Below, one piece after another: positions 45,120 to 54,823 of a DNA stretch of 64,000 bases (within the stretch, counting starts at the first letter, position 1; each line of letters starts with the position of its first letter). Source of the stretch: Pirellulaceae bacterium (GTDB lineage: Bacteria; Planctomycetota; Planctomycetia; Pirellulales; Pirellulaceae); NCBI GenBank assembly GCA_023382975.1, contig JAHDXO010000020.1, positions 1 through 64,000 on the forward strand. Reading direction: 5' to 3'. A program made the translations under genes and the position numbers. The notes beneath the pieces are model-generated. The model was given only the letters and a program-made list of their open reading frames with translations, had not been told where the DNA came from and searched no databases.

Positions 45120-48100
45120 ATGACGAGTATCATCAAGTGTCACTGCGGATACCACTGGACAGGAGTTAACGCGGCGCCGTCTCCTGACACCAACAAAGGT
45201 GTGTGCCCCCTCTGCGGCCGTCCGGCTCCGCGTCTGGTCGAATCAGACGATGCTGCCCCCAGTCGCAGCAATGGCGACACGGCCACTTGCAGTTCCAGAC
45301 CATCGGGAGCCGAGGGGCAGGTGCGCCCCGTCGGCTGGCCGGAAATCCCAGGATACATCATCGAGGCGGAACTGGGCCGCGGCGGAATGGGGATCGTCTA
45401 CCGGGCTTTCGATAAGTCTCAGCAACGCGTCGTAGCCGTGAAGACGTTGCCGCGAACCGATCCGGTCTCCCTTCAGCGGTTCAAACAAGAGTTCCGCTCG
45501 CTCGAAGGGATCAACCATAAGAATCTTGTCCGATTGTTCAAATTGGCCTCGGATGGAAGAAATTGGTTCTTTTCGATGGAGTTGATCGAAGGCACCGACT
45601 TTGTTTCCTACGTTCGGGGCGGAGGGAATCCGGGGCGATTCGTCGCCGATCCAGACGAGGCATTCAGTCTGCTTCGTGAGATCCGTCTTCGGCGCGGATT
45701 CGCCCAATTGGCTGAGGGCCTGCATTTCCTTCACCGGGCCGGCATCGTTCATCGCGACGTGAAGCCGTCCAATGTCATGGTGAGCGGCGACGAACGTGTC
45801 GTCTTGTTGGACTTCGGCCTCGCCGCTCGGTTCGAAAAATCGGGCGACTATCTCAGCAGCCAGGACAACGTCGTGGGGTCGGCCCACTACATGGCGCCCG
45901 AGCAAGCTGCCAGCCTGCCGGTTTCTCCGGCGAGCGACTGGTATGCAACGGGCGTGCTGCTGTACGAGGCATTGACCGGCAGCCTCCCTTTCCCGGGCAG
46001 CCCGTTTCGTGCCCTTTTGGACAAACGCGACCGCGACCCTGCGTGGCCGCGGAATTTGATCTCGTCGGTTCCAGACGACCTCAATCAACTTTGCATTGAT
46101 TTGATGCAGCGAAATCCGGCATCGCGTCCCAACGGCGAAGAAATCCTCGAACGACTAAGAGTTACGGAAACCGAGTTGCTCCGTGGACGTCGCGATTCGC
46201 TGCTCCACGAAGAGTCGCCGGGCTTGGTCGGGCGGAAAGCTCACCTCCAGACGCTCGAAAACTTCCGGAGCCAATTAGAGAATGGTATCGGTAATATCAT
46301 CTTCGTCCAGGGTTCGTCGGGCATGGGGAAATCGTCGCTGGTCCAGCGTTTCCTTGCCCGTCTGCGCGCCTCCGAGGGAACGGTTGCGCTCGCGGGACGC
46401 TGCTACGAACAAGAGTCAGTTCCGTTCAAGGCATTGGACAGCGCGATCGATGAACTCACTCGCTACCTGACTCGTCTGCCGCCCCATGAAATGGAAGCAT
46501 TGATGCCGCGGGACTGGCTGTCCCTGACGCGTCTGTTTCCTGTACTCGGTCGGGTCAAGACATCCGCGGCCAAACAGCGGCGAGCGGAGCCGTTGGTGGA
46601 GGAACAGGAACTTCGGCGTCGAGGTGTGATGGCACTGCGGGAACTGTTGACACGAATGGGTGACCGGCGAGCTTTAGTCATCAGCATCGATGATCTTCAG
46701 TGGGGAGATGATGACAGTGCCGAAGTGTTGGCTGGGATTCTCGAACCGCCCGATCCCCCCTTGATCCTATTCCTTGGCATCTACCGTACGGAGGACGCAC
46801 CAAAGAGTCCGTTCTTGACCACGTTCTTGAAAGCCCAGGCTCGCGGTGGATTTCATTGGCATCACTACGACCTGGACGTGGGACCGCTTACTGCCGACGA
46901 GTCTCTCCAATTGTCGCTTGCCCTTCTGCAGCGGCACGGAAGTCAAGAGAAGCAATTAGCGGAAGTTGTGGCATCAGAATCGGGTGGAAGTCCCTTCTTT
47001 CTGTGCGAACTAGTGCGTCATCTGGCCTCGTTGAGCGGAACTGGCAACACATTGCAGATCGATCTGAAGGAGGTGCTCTGGTCACGGATCGCCCAGTTGC
47101 CGGTAGTTGCAAGAAGCTTCCTCGAAGTGATTGCGGTCGCGGGACGCCCACTTTCCGCCAGCGACGGTTTCCGCGCGGCCAACCTAGCAAGCGATGATTT
47201 CGGTCTGATCAACGATTTGCGGGTGGCCCACTTGATTCGAACGACGGAGATAGGAGATTCGTCGAAATGGGAAATCTACCACGACCGGATTCGCGAAACG
47301 GTCTTGGCTCATCTTTCGAAGGAACAGCGGCACCTCCACCATCGCCAATTGGCAGACATCTTGAAGGCCTCGCTCACGGTCGATTGTCAACGGTTGACCC
47401 AACAGATCGCGAACTTCCATTCGACGAAGGATGCTGCACACGAAATTTCCGTGCCTTCCGACGAATGGCAACCGATCTTCGATGTATCCCGGCATTTGGC
47501 CGCCGCCGGTCGCGCTGATTTGGCATTGCCTTTTGCCGTCACTGCCTCCCATCTGGCGCTGACGCAACACTCGTTAGAAGCTGCCGAACGCCACTTGAGA
47601 ATTGCGGAACTGGCTTTGAGTGAAGTGCCGAAGGCAGTTCAATATCACGTCTGCGTGGCCTTGGGCGAAGTGCTGATGCTGCTGGGACGCTACTCCGACG
47701 CCGAACCTCGCCTTCGCCGGGCAAGCGAGGCGAGTGCCGGCAATTTGGCGAAAGCAGAAATCGAAGGCAAGCTTGGCGAGTTGGCATTCAAACAAGGTGA
47801 TATGAACACAGCGTCCGATCACTTGGAGCATTCCCTGCAACTGTTGGGACGATGGATCCCGCGATGGCGATTGGGCATGCACCTGCTCCTACTATCGGAA
47901 CTGTGCCGTCAGGTTCTTCACAGCTTCTTCCCGCGAACATTCTTGGCACGGCGATCACTCTCCGACTCGCGCCGCGACTTGCTGACCGCGCGTCTCTTTG
48001 GCAGACTCGGGCACGCCTACTGGTTTCGGCGCGGTGCCAGAGCGACGCTTGCTACCCACCTTTGCGGAATGAATCTCGCCGAGCGCTTTCCACCCACTCG

Positions 48101-49082
48101 CGAACTTGCACAAACCTACTCGGAACACGTGGCTGCGATGAGCCTCGTTCCTTGGCTTCGCCGCGGACTGTGGTACGGCCGGAAATCCCTGCAGATCCGC
48201 CGCGATCTCGGGGATCTGTGGGGGCAGGGGCAGTCGCTGCATTTCTTGGGGATCGTGTACTATGCGGCTTCGCGGTACGAGGAGTGCATCGAGCACTGCC
48301 GCGAGGCGATCGGGCTGTTTCAGCGGACGGGGGACTACTGGGAAGTGAACATGGCCCGCTTCCAGGTGGCGGCCAGTTTGTACCGCCTTGGTCATTTGCA
48401 CGCAGCGGCCGACGAGGCGGAGCGGATGCATCGTTCCGGCGTCCAACTGGGGGATCGGCAGGCCGCTGGACTTGGCCTCGACATTCTTGTCAAGGCTCGG
48501 CGCGGTGCGATCGATCCGGCGACCGTGCGCCACGAATTGGACCGGCCGCCGGGTGACGACGCGCAGACCCGATCGCAGTTGCTGCAAGCCGAAGGCGTGC
48601 GTCTGCTCGCTGCCGGCGCGTATTCCGAAGCGGCCCAGGTGTTTCAACAAGCGTACTTGGTGGCTCGGGCCGCGGGGGTATGCAACACCTACATCGTCCC
48701 AAGTCTGCCCTGGCTGGCGACTGCCCTGCGAATGCAAGCCGAGCAGGTTGAGCCAACTTCACGAACCGAATCGCGACGGCTCAGGAAACTGGCTCAAGCG
48801 GCGGCGAGCAAAGGACTGTGGCTCGCTCGGCGTTTCCAAAACGACTTGCCGCACGCCTTGCGGGAAAACGCGATCTTGGCGACCCTGGCGGGACGAGGCA
48901 AGCGGGCGCGCAAGTTGTTCGACCAGAGTCTGCGCTTGGCGCAAAAACAACAAGCCCGCTACGAACACGCTCTGACCCAGATCGCGTTGGGCCAGGCAGG
49001 CACGAGGTTTGGCTGGAGCGATGCCGAAGCCGCCTTGCAAGAAGGGACTCGCGTTGCTCGCCAATGCGAATCGGAGATGTAG
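45120..49082 (+). CDS. Zinc-ribbon Ser/Thr kinase with ATPase and TPR domains
   Basis: A 1320-residue paralogue of the dual kinase upstream, without the GAF and histidine kinase part. The N-terminus has a CxC (C7, C9) and CxxC (C29, C32) zinc-ribbon pattern. The kinase domain has an intact glycine loop (LGRGGMGIVYRAF), K108, HRD at D213 and DFG at D231. An AAA-type ATPase follows with Walker A QGSSGMGKSSL (K404) and DDLQWGDDD. The remainder is TPR repeats closely similar to the dual kinase, for example GKLGELAFKQGDMNTA and LFQRTGDYWEVNMARFQVAASLYRLG. ATG 45120 was chosen; the frame extends 19 codons upstream without homology. It lies 77 bases after the methyltransferase. Confidence 0.92.
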   Translation: MTSIIKCHCGYHWTGVNAAPSPDTNKGVCPLCGRPAPRLVESDDAAPSRSNGDTATCSSRPSGAEGQVRPVGWPEIPGYIIEAELGRGGMGIVYRAFDKSQQRVVAVKTLPRTDPVSLQRFKQEFRSLEGINHKNLVRLFKLASDGRNWFFSMELIEGTDFVSYVRGGGNPGRFVADPDEAFSLLREIRLRRGFAQLAEGLHFLHRAGIVHRDVKPSNVMVSGDERVVLLDFGLAARFEKSGDYLSSQDNVVGSAHYMAPEQAASLPVSPASDWYATGVLLYEALTGSLPFPGSPFRALLDKRDRDPAWPRNLISSVPDDLNQLCIDLMQRNPASRPNGEEILERLRVTETELLRGRRDSLLHEESPGLVGRKAHLQTLENFRSQLENGIGNIIFVQGSSGMGKSSLVQRFLARLRASEGTVALAGRCYEQESVPFKALDSAIDELTRYLTRLPPHEMEALMPRDWLSLTRLFPVLGRVKTSAAKQRRAEPLVEEQELRRRGVMALRELLTRMGDRRALVISIDDLQWGDDDSAEVLAGILEPPDPPLILFLGIYRTEDAPKSPFLTTFLKAQARGGFHWHHYDLDVGPLTADESLQLSLALLQRHGSQEKQLAEVVASESGGSPFFLCELVRHLASLSGTGNTLQIDLKEVLWSRIAQLPVVARSFLEVIAVAGRPLSASDGFRAANLASDDFGLINDLRVAHLIRTTEIGDSSKWEIYHDRIRETVLAHLSKEQRHLHHRQLADILKASLTVDCQRLTQQIANFHSTKDAAHEISVPSDEWQPIFDVSRHLAAAGRADLALPFAVTASHLALTQHSLEAAERHLRIAELALSEVPKAVQYHVCVALGEVLMLLGRYSDAEPRLRRASEASAGNLAKAEIEGKLGELAFKQGDMNTASDHLEHSLQLLGRWIPRWRLGMHLLLLSELCRQVLHSFFPRTFLARRSLSDSRRDLLTARLFGRLGHAYWFRRGARATLATHLCGMNLAERFPPTRELAQTYSEHVAAMSLVPWLRRGLWYGRKSLQIRRDLGDLWGQGQSLHFLGIVYYAASRYEECIEHCREAIGLFQRTGDYWEVNMARFQVAASLYRLGHLHAAADEAERMHRSGVQLGDRQAAGLGLDILVKARRGAIDPATVRHELDRPPGDDAQTRSQLLQAEGVRLLAAGAYSEAAQVFQQAYLVARAAGVCNTYIVPSLPWLATALRMQAEQVEPTSRTESRRLRKLAQAAASKGLWLARRFQNDLPHALRENAILATLAGRGKRARKLFDQSLRLAQKQQARYEHALTQIALGQAGTRFGWSDAEAALQEGTRVARQCESEM

Positions 49083-49101
49083 CCGGCGTGACGAACTGGC
49101 A

Positions 49102-50487
49102 TCACGACCGTGTCGCGTCGTCCGCGGGCCGCCGTGCTTCGGAGGGTTGGCGGCGGGGTGTGAACTGAAACGTTTCCACGAGCGTCCGATCGGCTTCGGC
49201 AAACCGTTCCACCAGCTTGGATTCGAACGTGAACGCCAGAGCCGCCCGACGGCCTTGATCGTCGGAAATGTGGTAGTAAACCCACTGGATCGGAATCTCA
49301 GACGCCATTCCGGAAACGACGATGCGAAGGATGCGCTGGCCATTTTCGCCTTCGGTCTGCGACGCCTCGACGATCTGCCCGAACTGCTGCTCCAATTTCT
49401 GCTGAACGTCGGCCCGGAACTCGTCCAAGGACAAATGTCGGCCCGGTTCGAATTCGGGTAGTTCGGAGATGTTGCATTGGGCGATCAAGTCGCCTCGATC
49501 CACCAAACGGAAGACGCTCAGGTCGTGCCGGTCGATCATCGAACGCCAACGGCGGTCGTGAATCAGGCGGAAATCCGCATGATCGGACTGGTATGTCAGC
49601 AGGTCGGCGGAGGCTTGCGCGTTTTGGCGAGGGAATTGCAGTTCGCTATCAGCCAATTCGGGCGGCGTGGCGCTGGGCTGCATTGCCATGCGCAAGCGGG
49701 CCGTCACTTCGAAACCCGGTTCCGCGTGACCGATGGCCCGCTTCTCGCGGAGGCTTACGGCATACCAAGTCATCAGCCGCTGATCCAGATGGTAATTGGC
49801 CTTGCCGTTCAATTCGATCTCCGCCGCCACGCCGCCGCTGGAGCCGTCCATTCGACCGCTGAACTCGATCAATGCCACCCGCTCAGTGACGCTGCCCAAT
49901 CGCGCGGTCACGTCGCTCTGAGTCACCAAATCCCAGCCAAACAGCCGGGCCAGACAGCGTTCGTCCGGTCGCCATGATTCATCCATCGCGACTGCTTTGG
50001 CGGGCAGCAGAGTATCGACCAGCAAGCTGTTACCTTGGACGTCGATCAAGTCCAGATCCTCGCGGCGAAGCGGCTCGCGCGGACAGAACAGCAGCGACTC
50101 CGCGTCATTCGCCAACGCCATGATCAAACTGCGGTCGGAATCGAGCGCGCGGTTCACCACTCCTTTGCCGGCTTTGATTTTGGCCGAGGCTTCCTTGTAG
50201 CTTCGAACTGCCTGGCGATCCCAGGGTTCGTCGGCGGCTGCCAGAATCCGCTCGTCGTAGATCAATCTGCCTTCGACCTCCAGCGGCAGAGAGACGACTT
50301 GTTTGCCATCCGCGTTTAGACGCAGTTCGCCACGGACTTCCAGAGCCACTTGAACGCGACGGCTGCTGCCTTCCTTGGGCAGCGAACCCATCTGATAGGT
50401 GACGCCGAATAGATCAGCAGTCAGCAGAACAAGACAGCAGGGCATGGAAAGCAACACTGCCCGGAGGAGAGGACGGATCGATCCCAT
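49102..50487 (-). CDS. Secreted conserved protein of unknown function
   Basis: A 461-residue protein with an N-terminal signal or anchor segment (LRAVLLSMPCCLVLLTADLFG). The rest is soluble, rich in beta-type strands. Recognisable patches are VQVALEVRGELRLNADGK, LPLEVEGRLIYDERIL and RRAALAFTFESKLVERFAEADR. I do not recognise a named family; the style is that of planctomycete envelope proteins. No catalytic motif is evident. It is convergent with the signalling operon (stop 19 bases from the stop of the zinc-ribbon kinase) and divergent from the sigma factor gene. Its C-terminus is disordered (SEARRPADDATRS). Confidence 0.7.
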   Translation of the reverse strand: MGSIRPLLRAVLLSMPCCLVLLTADLFGVTYQMGSLPKEGSSRRVQVALEVRGELRLNADGKQVVSLPLEVEGRLIYDERILAAADEPWDRQAVRSYKEASAKIKAGKGVVNRALDSDRSLIMALANDAESLLFCPREPLRREDLDLIDVQGNSLLVDTLLPAKAVAMDESWRPDERCLARLFGWDLVTQSDVTARLGSVTERVALIEFSGRMDGSSGGVAAEIELNGKANYHLDQRLMTWYAVSLREKRAIGHAEPGFEVTARLRMAMQPSATPPELADSELQFPRQNAQASADLLTYQSDHADFRLIHDRRWRSMIDRHDLSVFRLVDRGDLIAQCNISELPEFEPGRHLSLDEFRADVQQKLEQQFGQIVEASQTEGENGQRILRIVVSGMASEIPIQWVYYHISDDQGRRAALAFTFESKLVERFAEADRTLVETFQFTPRRQPSEARRPADDATRS

Positions 50488-51007
50488 TTTTTCCCCAAAT
50501 TTCTAGCCGTTTTTGCGAAATGTTCCAGGCTCGGCTCGGTTGAAAAGACTAGCTGGGCGTCAGCGTAAGACCGCGCAATCGGTAAATCGACCGCGAACGA
50601 TAGACGCGCACAGAAGAACCTTGGACAAAATTGAAGAAATGTGAACTTTTCGGAAAATTTCCTGCAGTCGGCGCGCGAACTGCTTTCATGGTTGCAGGGA
50701 CATAGGTAGTGCCGGTTTCGGCAGAAGAGCAAGGGTACACGGTAATCTGGCCGTTGGCAAAGAACACCGGACGCTTGACTCGATGTGCTCGAAACCTTTG
50801 GGCGAGGTGGTTCGTCCAAACGGATTGTCAGAACCGAAGTAGCAGTGAATACGTAGTAGTCAAGCTCGCCGGGTCTGGGGTGCGATTTTGCCGGCGGGCA
50901 GGGAGCCTTCCAGGAACGGGAGGCACAGCCCAAACGAACTGGGTTTGCGGAGCGGTGGGAACCGCAGGGAACCCCGCAAGCACCTGTCAATACGGAAGAG
51001 GCCAGAT
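50488..51007. other. Divergent intergenic region upstream of sigma factor
   Basis: About 520 bases between a minus-strand secreted-protein gene and the sigma factor gene. It is more A/T-rich than its neighbours between 50500 and 50720 and must contain promoters for both genes. I found no gene, tRNA or clear hairpin. Frames here translate to Cys/Ser-rich text and are shadows. Confidence 0.45.
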
Positions 51008-52675
51008 ATGCACTCCCAATACCGAAGCGACATCATCAAGCAACTTTGCGACCAACAGGTTCGTTTTGCGCCGCGGCTGAAAAAGCTGCAGCAAGTCGAT
51101 CGCGCGGAGCGTTTGTTGAGTGAGATCGATCCGTCGAAGACCTACAGCTACGAATATCTCTGCTTCCGAATTACGGAGTACCGGCCGGAATTGAGTCGCC
51201 AGATGGTGTTGTCGGGCGAGGAAGCGCGGCACGACGTCCGTTTGTTCGTCGAAGACGTTTCGGACGCTGCGGACATTTGCGCGGCCGATTTGCCGGAGCC
51301 GGTTCATACAATCGAGGATTTGAGCCGCATCTTCCGGGTCTCGCCCAAGACGATCTCTCGCTGGCGCGAGCAGGGTTTGGTCAGCCGCAAGCTGATCTTC
51401 GAGGGGGGCAGGAAGCGATTGGGTTTTTTGCAGAGCAGCGTGGACCGTTTCGTTTTGTGTAACACGCGCCGCGTGCAACGCGGCGAGCAATTCAGCCATC
51501 TCACCGGGACGGAACGATCCGAGATCATCGACCGGGCGCGCCGCCTGAGCAACGCGGGGGCGACTCAATCGGAAACGGCTCGGCGCATTGCGAAACGCAT
51601 GAACCGCAGTGTGGAGACCATCCGGTACACGCTGAAGCAGTTCGACCAGAAGCACCCGGATCTGGCGATTTTCCCTGACAATTCGGGGCCGTTGAGCGAC
51701 GAGCTAAGAGAGAAAATCTACCAGGATCATCAGCGGGGCGAGTCCGTGGCCAGGCTCGTCGAACGTTATCACCGCACGCACACGAGCATCTATCGCGTGG
51801 TGAACGAGATGCGTGCCAAGCGGCTGCGAGAATTGCCGCTGGACCACATCTACAACGAGGAATTCGAGCGTCCGGGAGCCGAAGGATGGATACTGGGGCC
51901 GATGCCGGAAAACGAAGCATCGAGCCGACCGCCCCGCATTCCGGGCGGTCTGCCGTCCTATCTGGCTGCGTTGTACGAGGTTCCGCTGCTGACGCGCGAA
52001 CAGGAATACCACCTGTTCCGAAAGTTCAACTATCTCAAATTCCAGGCGGATCGGTTGCGCAAGCAACTTCGGCCCGCGCGTGCCAGCAGCGCTTTGATGA
52101 ACCGCATCGAGCAACTGTACTCGGATGCCATCCAGACAAAGAACCAAATCGTTCAAGCCAATTTGCGTCTGGTGGTCTCAATCGCCAAACGCCACGTTTC
52201 CGGTTCGGACGATTTCTTTGCGCTGGTCAGCGACGGAAACATGTCCCTGATTCGAGCGGTGGAGAAATTCGACTACGCTCGCGGCAACAAATTCAGTACG
52301 TACGCCAGTTGGGCGATCATGCGGAACTATGCGCGCACCATTCCGGACGAGTTCAAGCATCGCGACCGCTTTCGAACCAGCCAAGACGAAGCTTTCGCGG
52401 CTCAACAGGACGAGCGTGTAATCCCCGGCAAGGCGGAAACGGCTCAAATGCTTCGCGAGCGGCAGATTGAGAAGATTCTGTCGCGGCTTGACGAGCGCGA
52501 GCAAGCCATTATCATTAGCCGCTTCGGTCTTGATCGGCATCAGGAGCCGAAGACACTGAAAGAAGTGGGATCGCAACTGGGGGTTACCAAGGAGCGTATT
52601 CGGCAAATCGAAGCTCGAGCGCTTGGCAAGCTGCGAATGGCAGCGGCGGAAGAGTGCATCGAGATTCCAGACTAG
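51008..52675 (+). CDS. Sigma-70 family factor with long N-terminal HTH extension
   Basis: A 555-residue sigma factor. Region 2 (about residues 380-455) has NLRLVVSIAKRHV and the -10 contact stretch GNKFSTYASWAIMRNYAR; region 4 (about 485-550) has LGVTKERIRQIEARALGKL, which recognises the -35 element. A region 1.2-like segment (LYEVPLLTREQEYHLFRKFN) precedes region 2; region 3 is short or missing. The first 275 residues contain helix-turn-helix-like segments not found in housekeeping sigma factors: TIEDLSRIFRVSPKTISRWREQG near 98-125, TQSETARRIAKRMNRSVETIR near 185-205 and SVARLVERYHRTHTSIYRVV near 245-265. I start at ATG 51008. It is just upstream of the tRNA-tuf cluster but probably separate. 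Confidence 0.88.
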   Translation: MHSQYRSDIIKQLCDQQVRFAPRLKKLQQVDRAERLLSEIDPSKTYSYEYLCFRITEYRPELSRQMVLSGEEARHDVRLFVEDVSDAADICAADLPEPVHTIEDLSRIFRVSPKTISRWREQGLVSRKLIFEGGRKRLGFLQSSVDRFVLCNTRRVQRGEQFSHLTGTERSEIIDRARRLSNAGATQSETARRIAKRMNRSVETIRYTLKQFDQKHPDLAIFPDNSGPLSDELREKIYQDHQRGESVARLVERYHRTHTSIYRVVNEMRAKRLRELPLDHIYNEEFERPGAEGWILGPMPENEASSRPPRIPGGLPSYLAALYEVPLLTREQEYHLFRKFNYLKFQADRLRKQLRPARASSALMNRIEQLYSDAIQTKNQIVQANLRLVVSIAKRHVSGSDDFFALVSDGNMSLIRAVEKFDYARGNKFSTYASWAIMRNYARTIPDEFKHRDRFRTSQDEAFAAQQDERVIPGKAETAQMLRERQIEKILSRLDEREQAIIISRFGLDRHQEPKTLKEVGSQLGVTKERIRQIEARALGKLRMAAAEECIEIPD

Positions 52676-52850
52676 CACTTTAGGGAAAGCATCGCCACCC
52701 GAAGATGCCTGTTCTGTGCCTGATCGGCTTTGTCCCTTTCTTTGTTGTGGATATTTTTGGGGCTGCGTCTGGCGTTTTGGCTCTTGCATGCTTGGCGGGC
52801 GTCGGTATACTTAGCCGTTTTCCCGGCGGGGGTGGCGGTACATCTGCAAG

Positions 52851-52926
52851 GCCAGCGTAGCTCAGTTGGCAGAGCAGCTGATTTGTAATCAGCCGGTCGT
52901 GGGTTCGAATCCCTCCGCTGGCTCCA
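52851..52926 (+). tRNA. tRNA-Thr (TGT)
   Basis: Complete cloverleaf with acceptor GCCAGCG/CGCTGGC, anticodon loop TTTGTAA (anticodon TGT, reads ACA), and T loop TTCGAAT. The CCA end is encoded at 52924-52926. It is first in the tRNA block, as thrU is in E. coli. Confidence 0.95.
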
Positions 52927-53001
52927 TGAAGAGTTGGCAGTCGAGAGAATTGGAAGCGGGCAGTCGCAAAGCGAGGCCCTCTGTTGGAAGTGGGCATTCA
53001 C

Positions 53002-53083
53002 GGGGGGTTTCCCGAGCGGTCAAAGGGGACGGACTGTAAATCCGTTGGCAACGCCTTCGCAGGTTCGAATCCTGCACCCCCCA
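53002..53083 (+). tRNA. tRNA-Tyr (GTA)
   Basis: Acceptor GGGGGGT pairs with ACCCCCC; the anticodon loop CTGTAAA gives GTA (reads TAC/TAT). The long variable arm is typical of bacterial tRNA-Tyr. CCA is not encoded (A is followed by CTG). It corresponds to tyrU of E. coli by position. Confidence 0.95.
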
Positions 53084-53181
53084 CTGGCGACGCAGCGTGT
53101 TTTGGTTGTCAATCAAATGGGTATCGACTAGTAGGGGTTGCAAAATCGACGGGGATCGGATCACATTCACAGTTGGCGGAA

Positions 53182-53252
53182 GCGGGTGTAGCTCAATGGT
53201 AGAGCAATAGCCTTCCAAGCTGAAGACGAGGGTTCGATTCCCTTCACCCGCT
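53182..53252 (+). tRNA. tRNA-Gly (TCC)
   Basis: Acceptor GCGGGTG/CACCCGC, anticodon loop CTTCCAA (TCC, reads GGA). The outermost anticodon-stem pair is an A-A mismatch. CCA is not encoded. It corresponds to glyT of E. coli by position. Confidence 0.93.
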
Positions 53253-53292
53253 CTTTCAGTGGGGTTGGTTCGGTTTCCGAAACGAAGAGCAG

Positions 53293-53365
53293 GCTGCTGT
53301 AGCTCAGTTGGCAGAGCGCGTCCTTGGTAAGGACGAGGTCATGGGTCCGACTCCCATCAGCAGCT
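53293..53365 (+). tRNA. tRNA-Thr (GGT)
   Basis: Acceptor GCTGCTG/CAGCAGC, anticodon loop TTGGTAA (GGT, reads ACC). The T loop reads TCCGACT, with C at position 55 where T is almost universal. CCA is not encoded. It lies just before tuf, like thrT of E. coli. Confidence 0.93.
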
Positions 53366-53463
53366 CTCCAACGCTTGTCGCCTCGGCGGCGGCTACAGCG
53401 GGTACGTGAACGTTGTATTGGTTTTTGGGTAGTGACGCACTTAGAACGCAGGTGTAACAAGCT

Positions 53464-54657
53464 ATGGCTAAGGAGACATTCCAGCGGAAGAAACCGCACG
53501 TCAATGTGGGAACGATCGGTCACATTGATCACGGCAAGACAACTCTGACCGGTGCCATTTTGGCAGTCCAGGCCCAGAAGGGTTTTGCTCAGTTCAAGTC
53601 CTACGCGGACATCGCGAAGGGCGGTACGGTTCGTGACGAATCGAAGACGGTGACAATCGCCGTGGCGCACGTCGAATACGAGACGGACAATCGCCATTAT
53701 GCCCACATCGATTGCCCGGGGCACGCGGATTTCATCAAGAACATGATCACCGGTGCCGCCCAGATGGATGGCGCGATCCTGGTGGTCTCGGCGGCGGACG
53801 GTCCCATGCCGCAGACTCGCGAGCACGTGTTGCTGGCTCGTCAGGTGGACGTGCCCCAGTTGGTCGTGTTCTTGAACAAATGCGACTTGGTCGACGACGA
53901 GGAATTGCTGGAGTTGGTCGAGCTGGAGATTCGCGAGCTGCTGAGCAAGTACGAATTCGACGGCGACAATATTCATGTCATCCGCGGTTCGGCGCTTCCG
54001 GCCTACCAAGATCCCAAGGATCCGGAAAAGACGAAGTGCATCAGCGCTCTGATGGACGCAATCGACGACGCGATCCCCGAGCCTGTTCGTGAAGAGGACA
54101 AGCCGTTCCTGATGGCGATCGAGGATGTCTTCTCCATTGAAGGTCGCGGTACGGTGGCGACTGGTCGTATCGAGCGCGGCAAGGTTAAGGTTGGGGAAGA
54201 AGTCGAGATCATCGGCTTGCGTGATTCCCGTAAGACGGTCTGCACGGGCGTCGAAATGTTCCGCAAGCTGTTGGACGAAGGCAAGGCCGGTGACAATGTC
54301 GGTTGCTTGCTCCGCGGGGTCAAGCGAGAAGACATCGAGCGCGGCCAGGTGCTTGCCAAGCCGGGTTCCATCAACCCGCACACCAAGTTCGAGGCCGAGG
54401 TGTACTGTTTGTCGAAGGACGAAGGCGGACGGCACACGCCGTTCTTCAGCGGATATCGGCCTCAGTTCTACTTCCGTACTACGGATGTCACCGGGACGGC
54501 GAATTTGGTGGATGCCGAAATGTGCATGCCGGGCGACAATGTCCGTCTGTCGGTCGAGTTGCTCAAGCCGATCGCCATGGACGATGGCGTGCGGTTCGCA
54601 ATTCGCGAGGGTGGGCGAACTGTCGGCTCCGGAGTAGTCACGAAGATTCTGTCGTGA
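53464..54657 (+). CDS. tuf: Elongation factor Tu
   Basis: A 397-residue GTPase that delivers aminoacyl-tRNA to the ribosome. G1 is [10 protein letters not shown], the switch regions include [16 protein letters not shown] (unusual wording, since GITI is typical: here [13 protein letters not shown]) and [40 protein letters not shown]4 is NKCD. Domains 2 and 3 follow with the usual [15 protein letters not shown] and [13 protein letters not shown]. The length is normal. It is flanked by tRNA-Thr(GGT) before and tRNA-Trp after, the conserved tufB-type setting. Confidence 0.97.
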   Translation: MAKETFQRKKPHVNVGTIGHIDHGKTTLTGAILAVQAQKGFAQFKSYADIAKGGTVRDESKTVTIAVAHVEYETDNRHYAHIDCPGHADFIKNMITGAAQMDGAILVVSAADGPMPQTREHVLLARQVDVPQLVVFLNKCDLVDDEELLELVELEIRELLSKYEFDGDNIHVIRGSALPAYQDPKDPEKTKCISALMDAIDDAIPEPVREEDKPFLMAIEDVFSIEGRGTVATGRIERGKVKVGEEVEIIGLRDSRKTVCTGVEMFRKLLDEGKAGDNVGCLLRGVKREDIERGQVLAKPGSINPHTKFEAEVYCLSKDEGGRHTPFFSGYRPQFYFRTTDVTGTANLVDAEMCMPGDNVRLSVELLKPIAMDDGVRFAIREGGRTVGSGVVTKILS

Positions 54658-54670
54658 GGGGTCTTTCTCC

Positions 54671-54746
54671 AGGGGTGTAGCTCAACTGGCAGAGCGCCGG
54701 TCTCCAAAACCGGAGGTTGCGAGTTCGATTCCCGCCGCCCCTGCCA
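54671..54746 (+). tRNA. tRNA-Trp (CCA)
   Basis: Acceptor AGGGGTG/CGCCCCT, anticodon loop CTCCAAA (anticodon CCA, reads TGG), T loop TTCGATT. The 3' CCA is encoded at 54744-54746. Its place between tuf and secE is shared by many bacteria. Confidence 0.95.
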
Positions 54747-54823
54747 TGCGGCTCGCATCGGCGGCGTGGGGTTTGCCCCGGCCGCCGCTTGCGGGTTGAT
54801 TGTTTGCACGGAGGCGAGTTTTC

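Noticed and set aside
50488-50720. Possible small RNA or riboswitch upstream of the sigma factor
   Set aside because: The region is A/T-richer but I could not draw a stable conserved structure in it.
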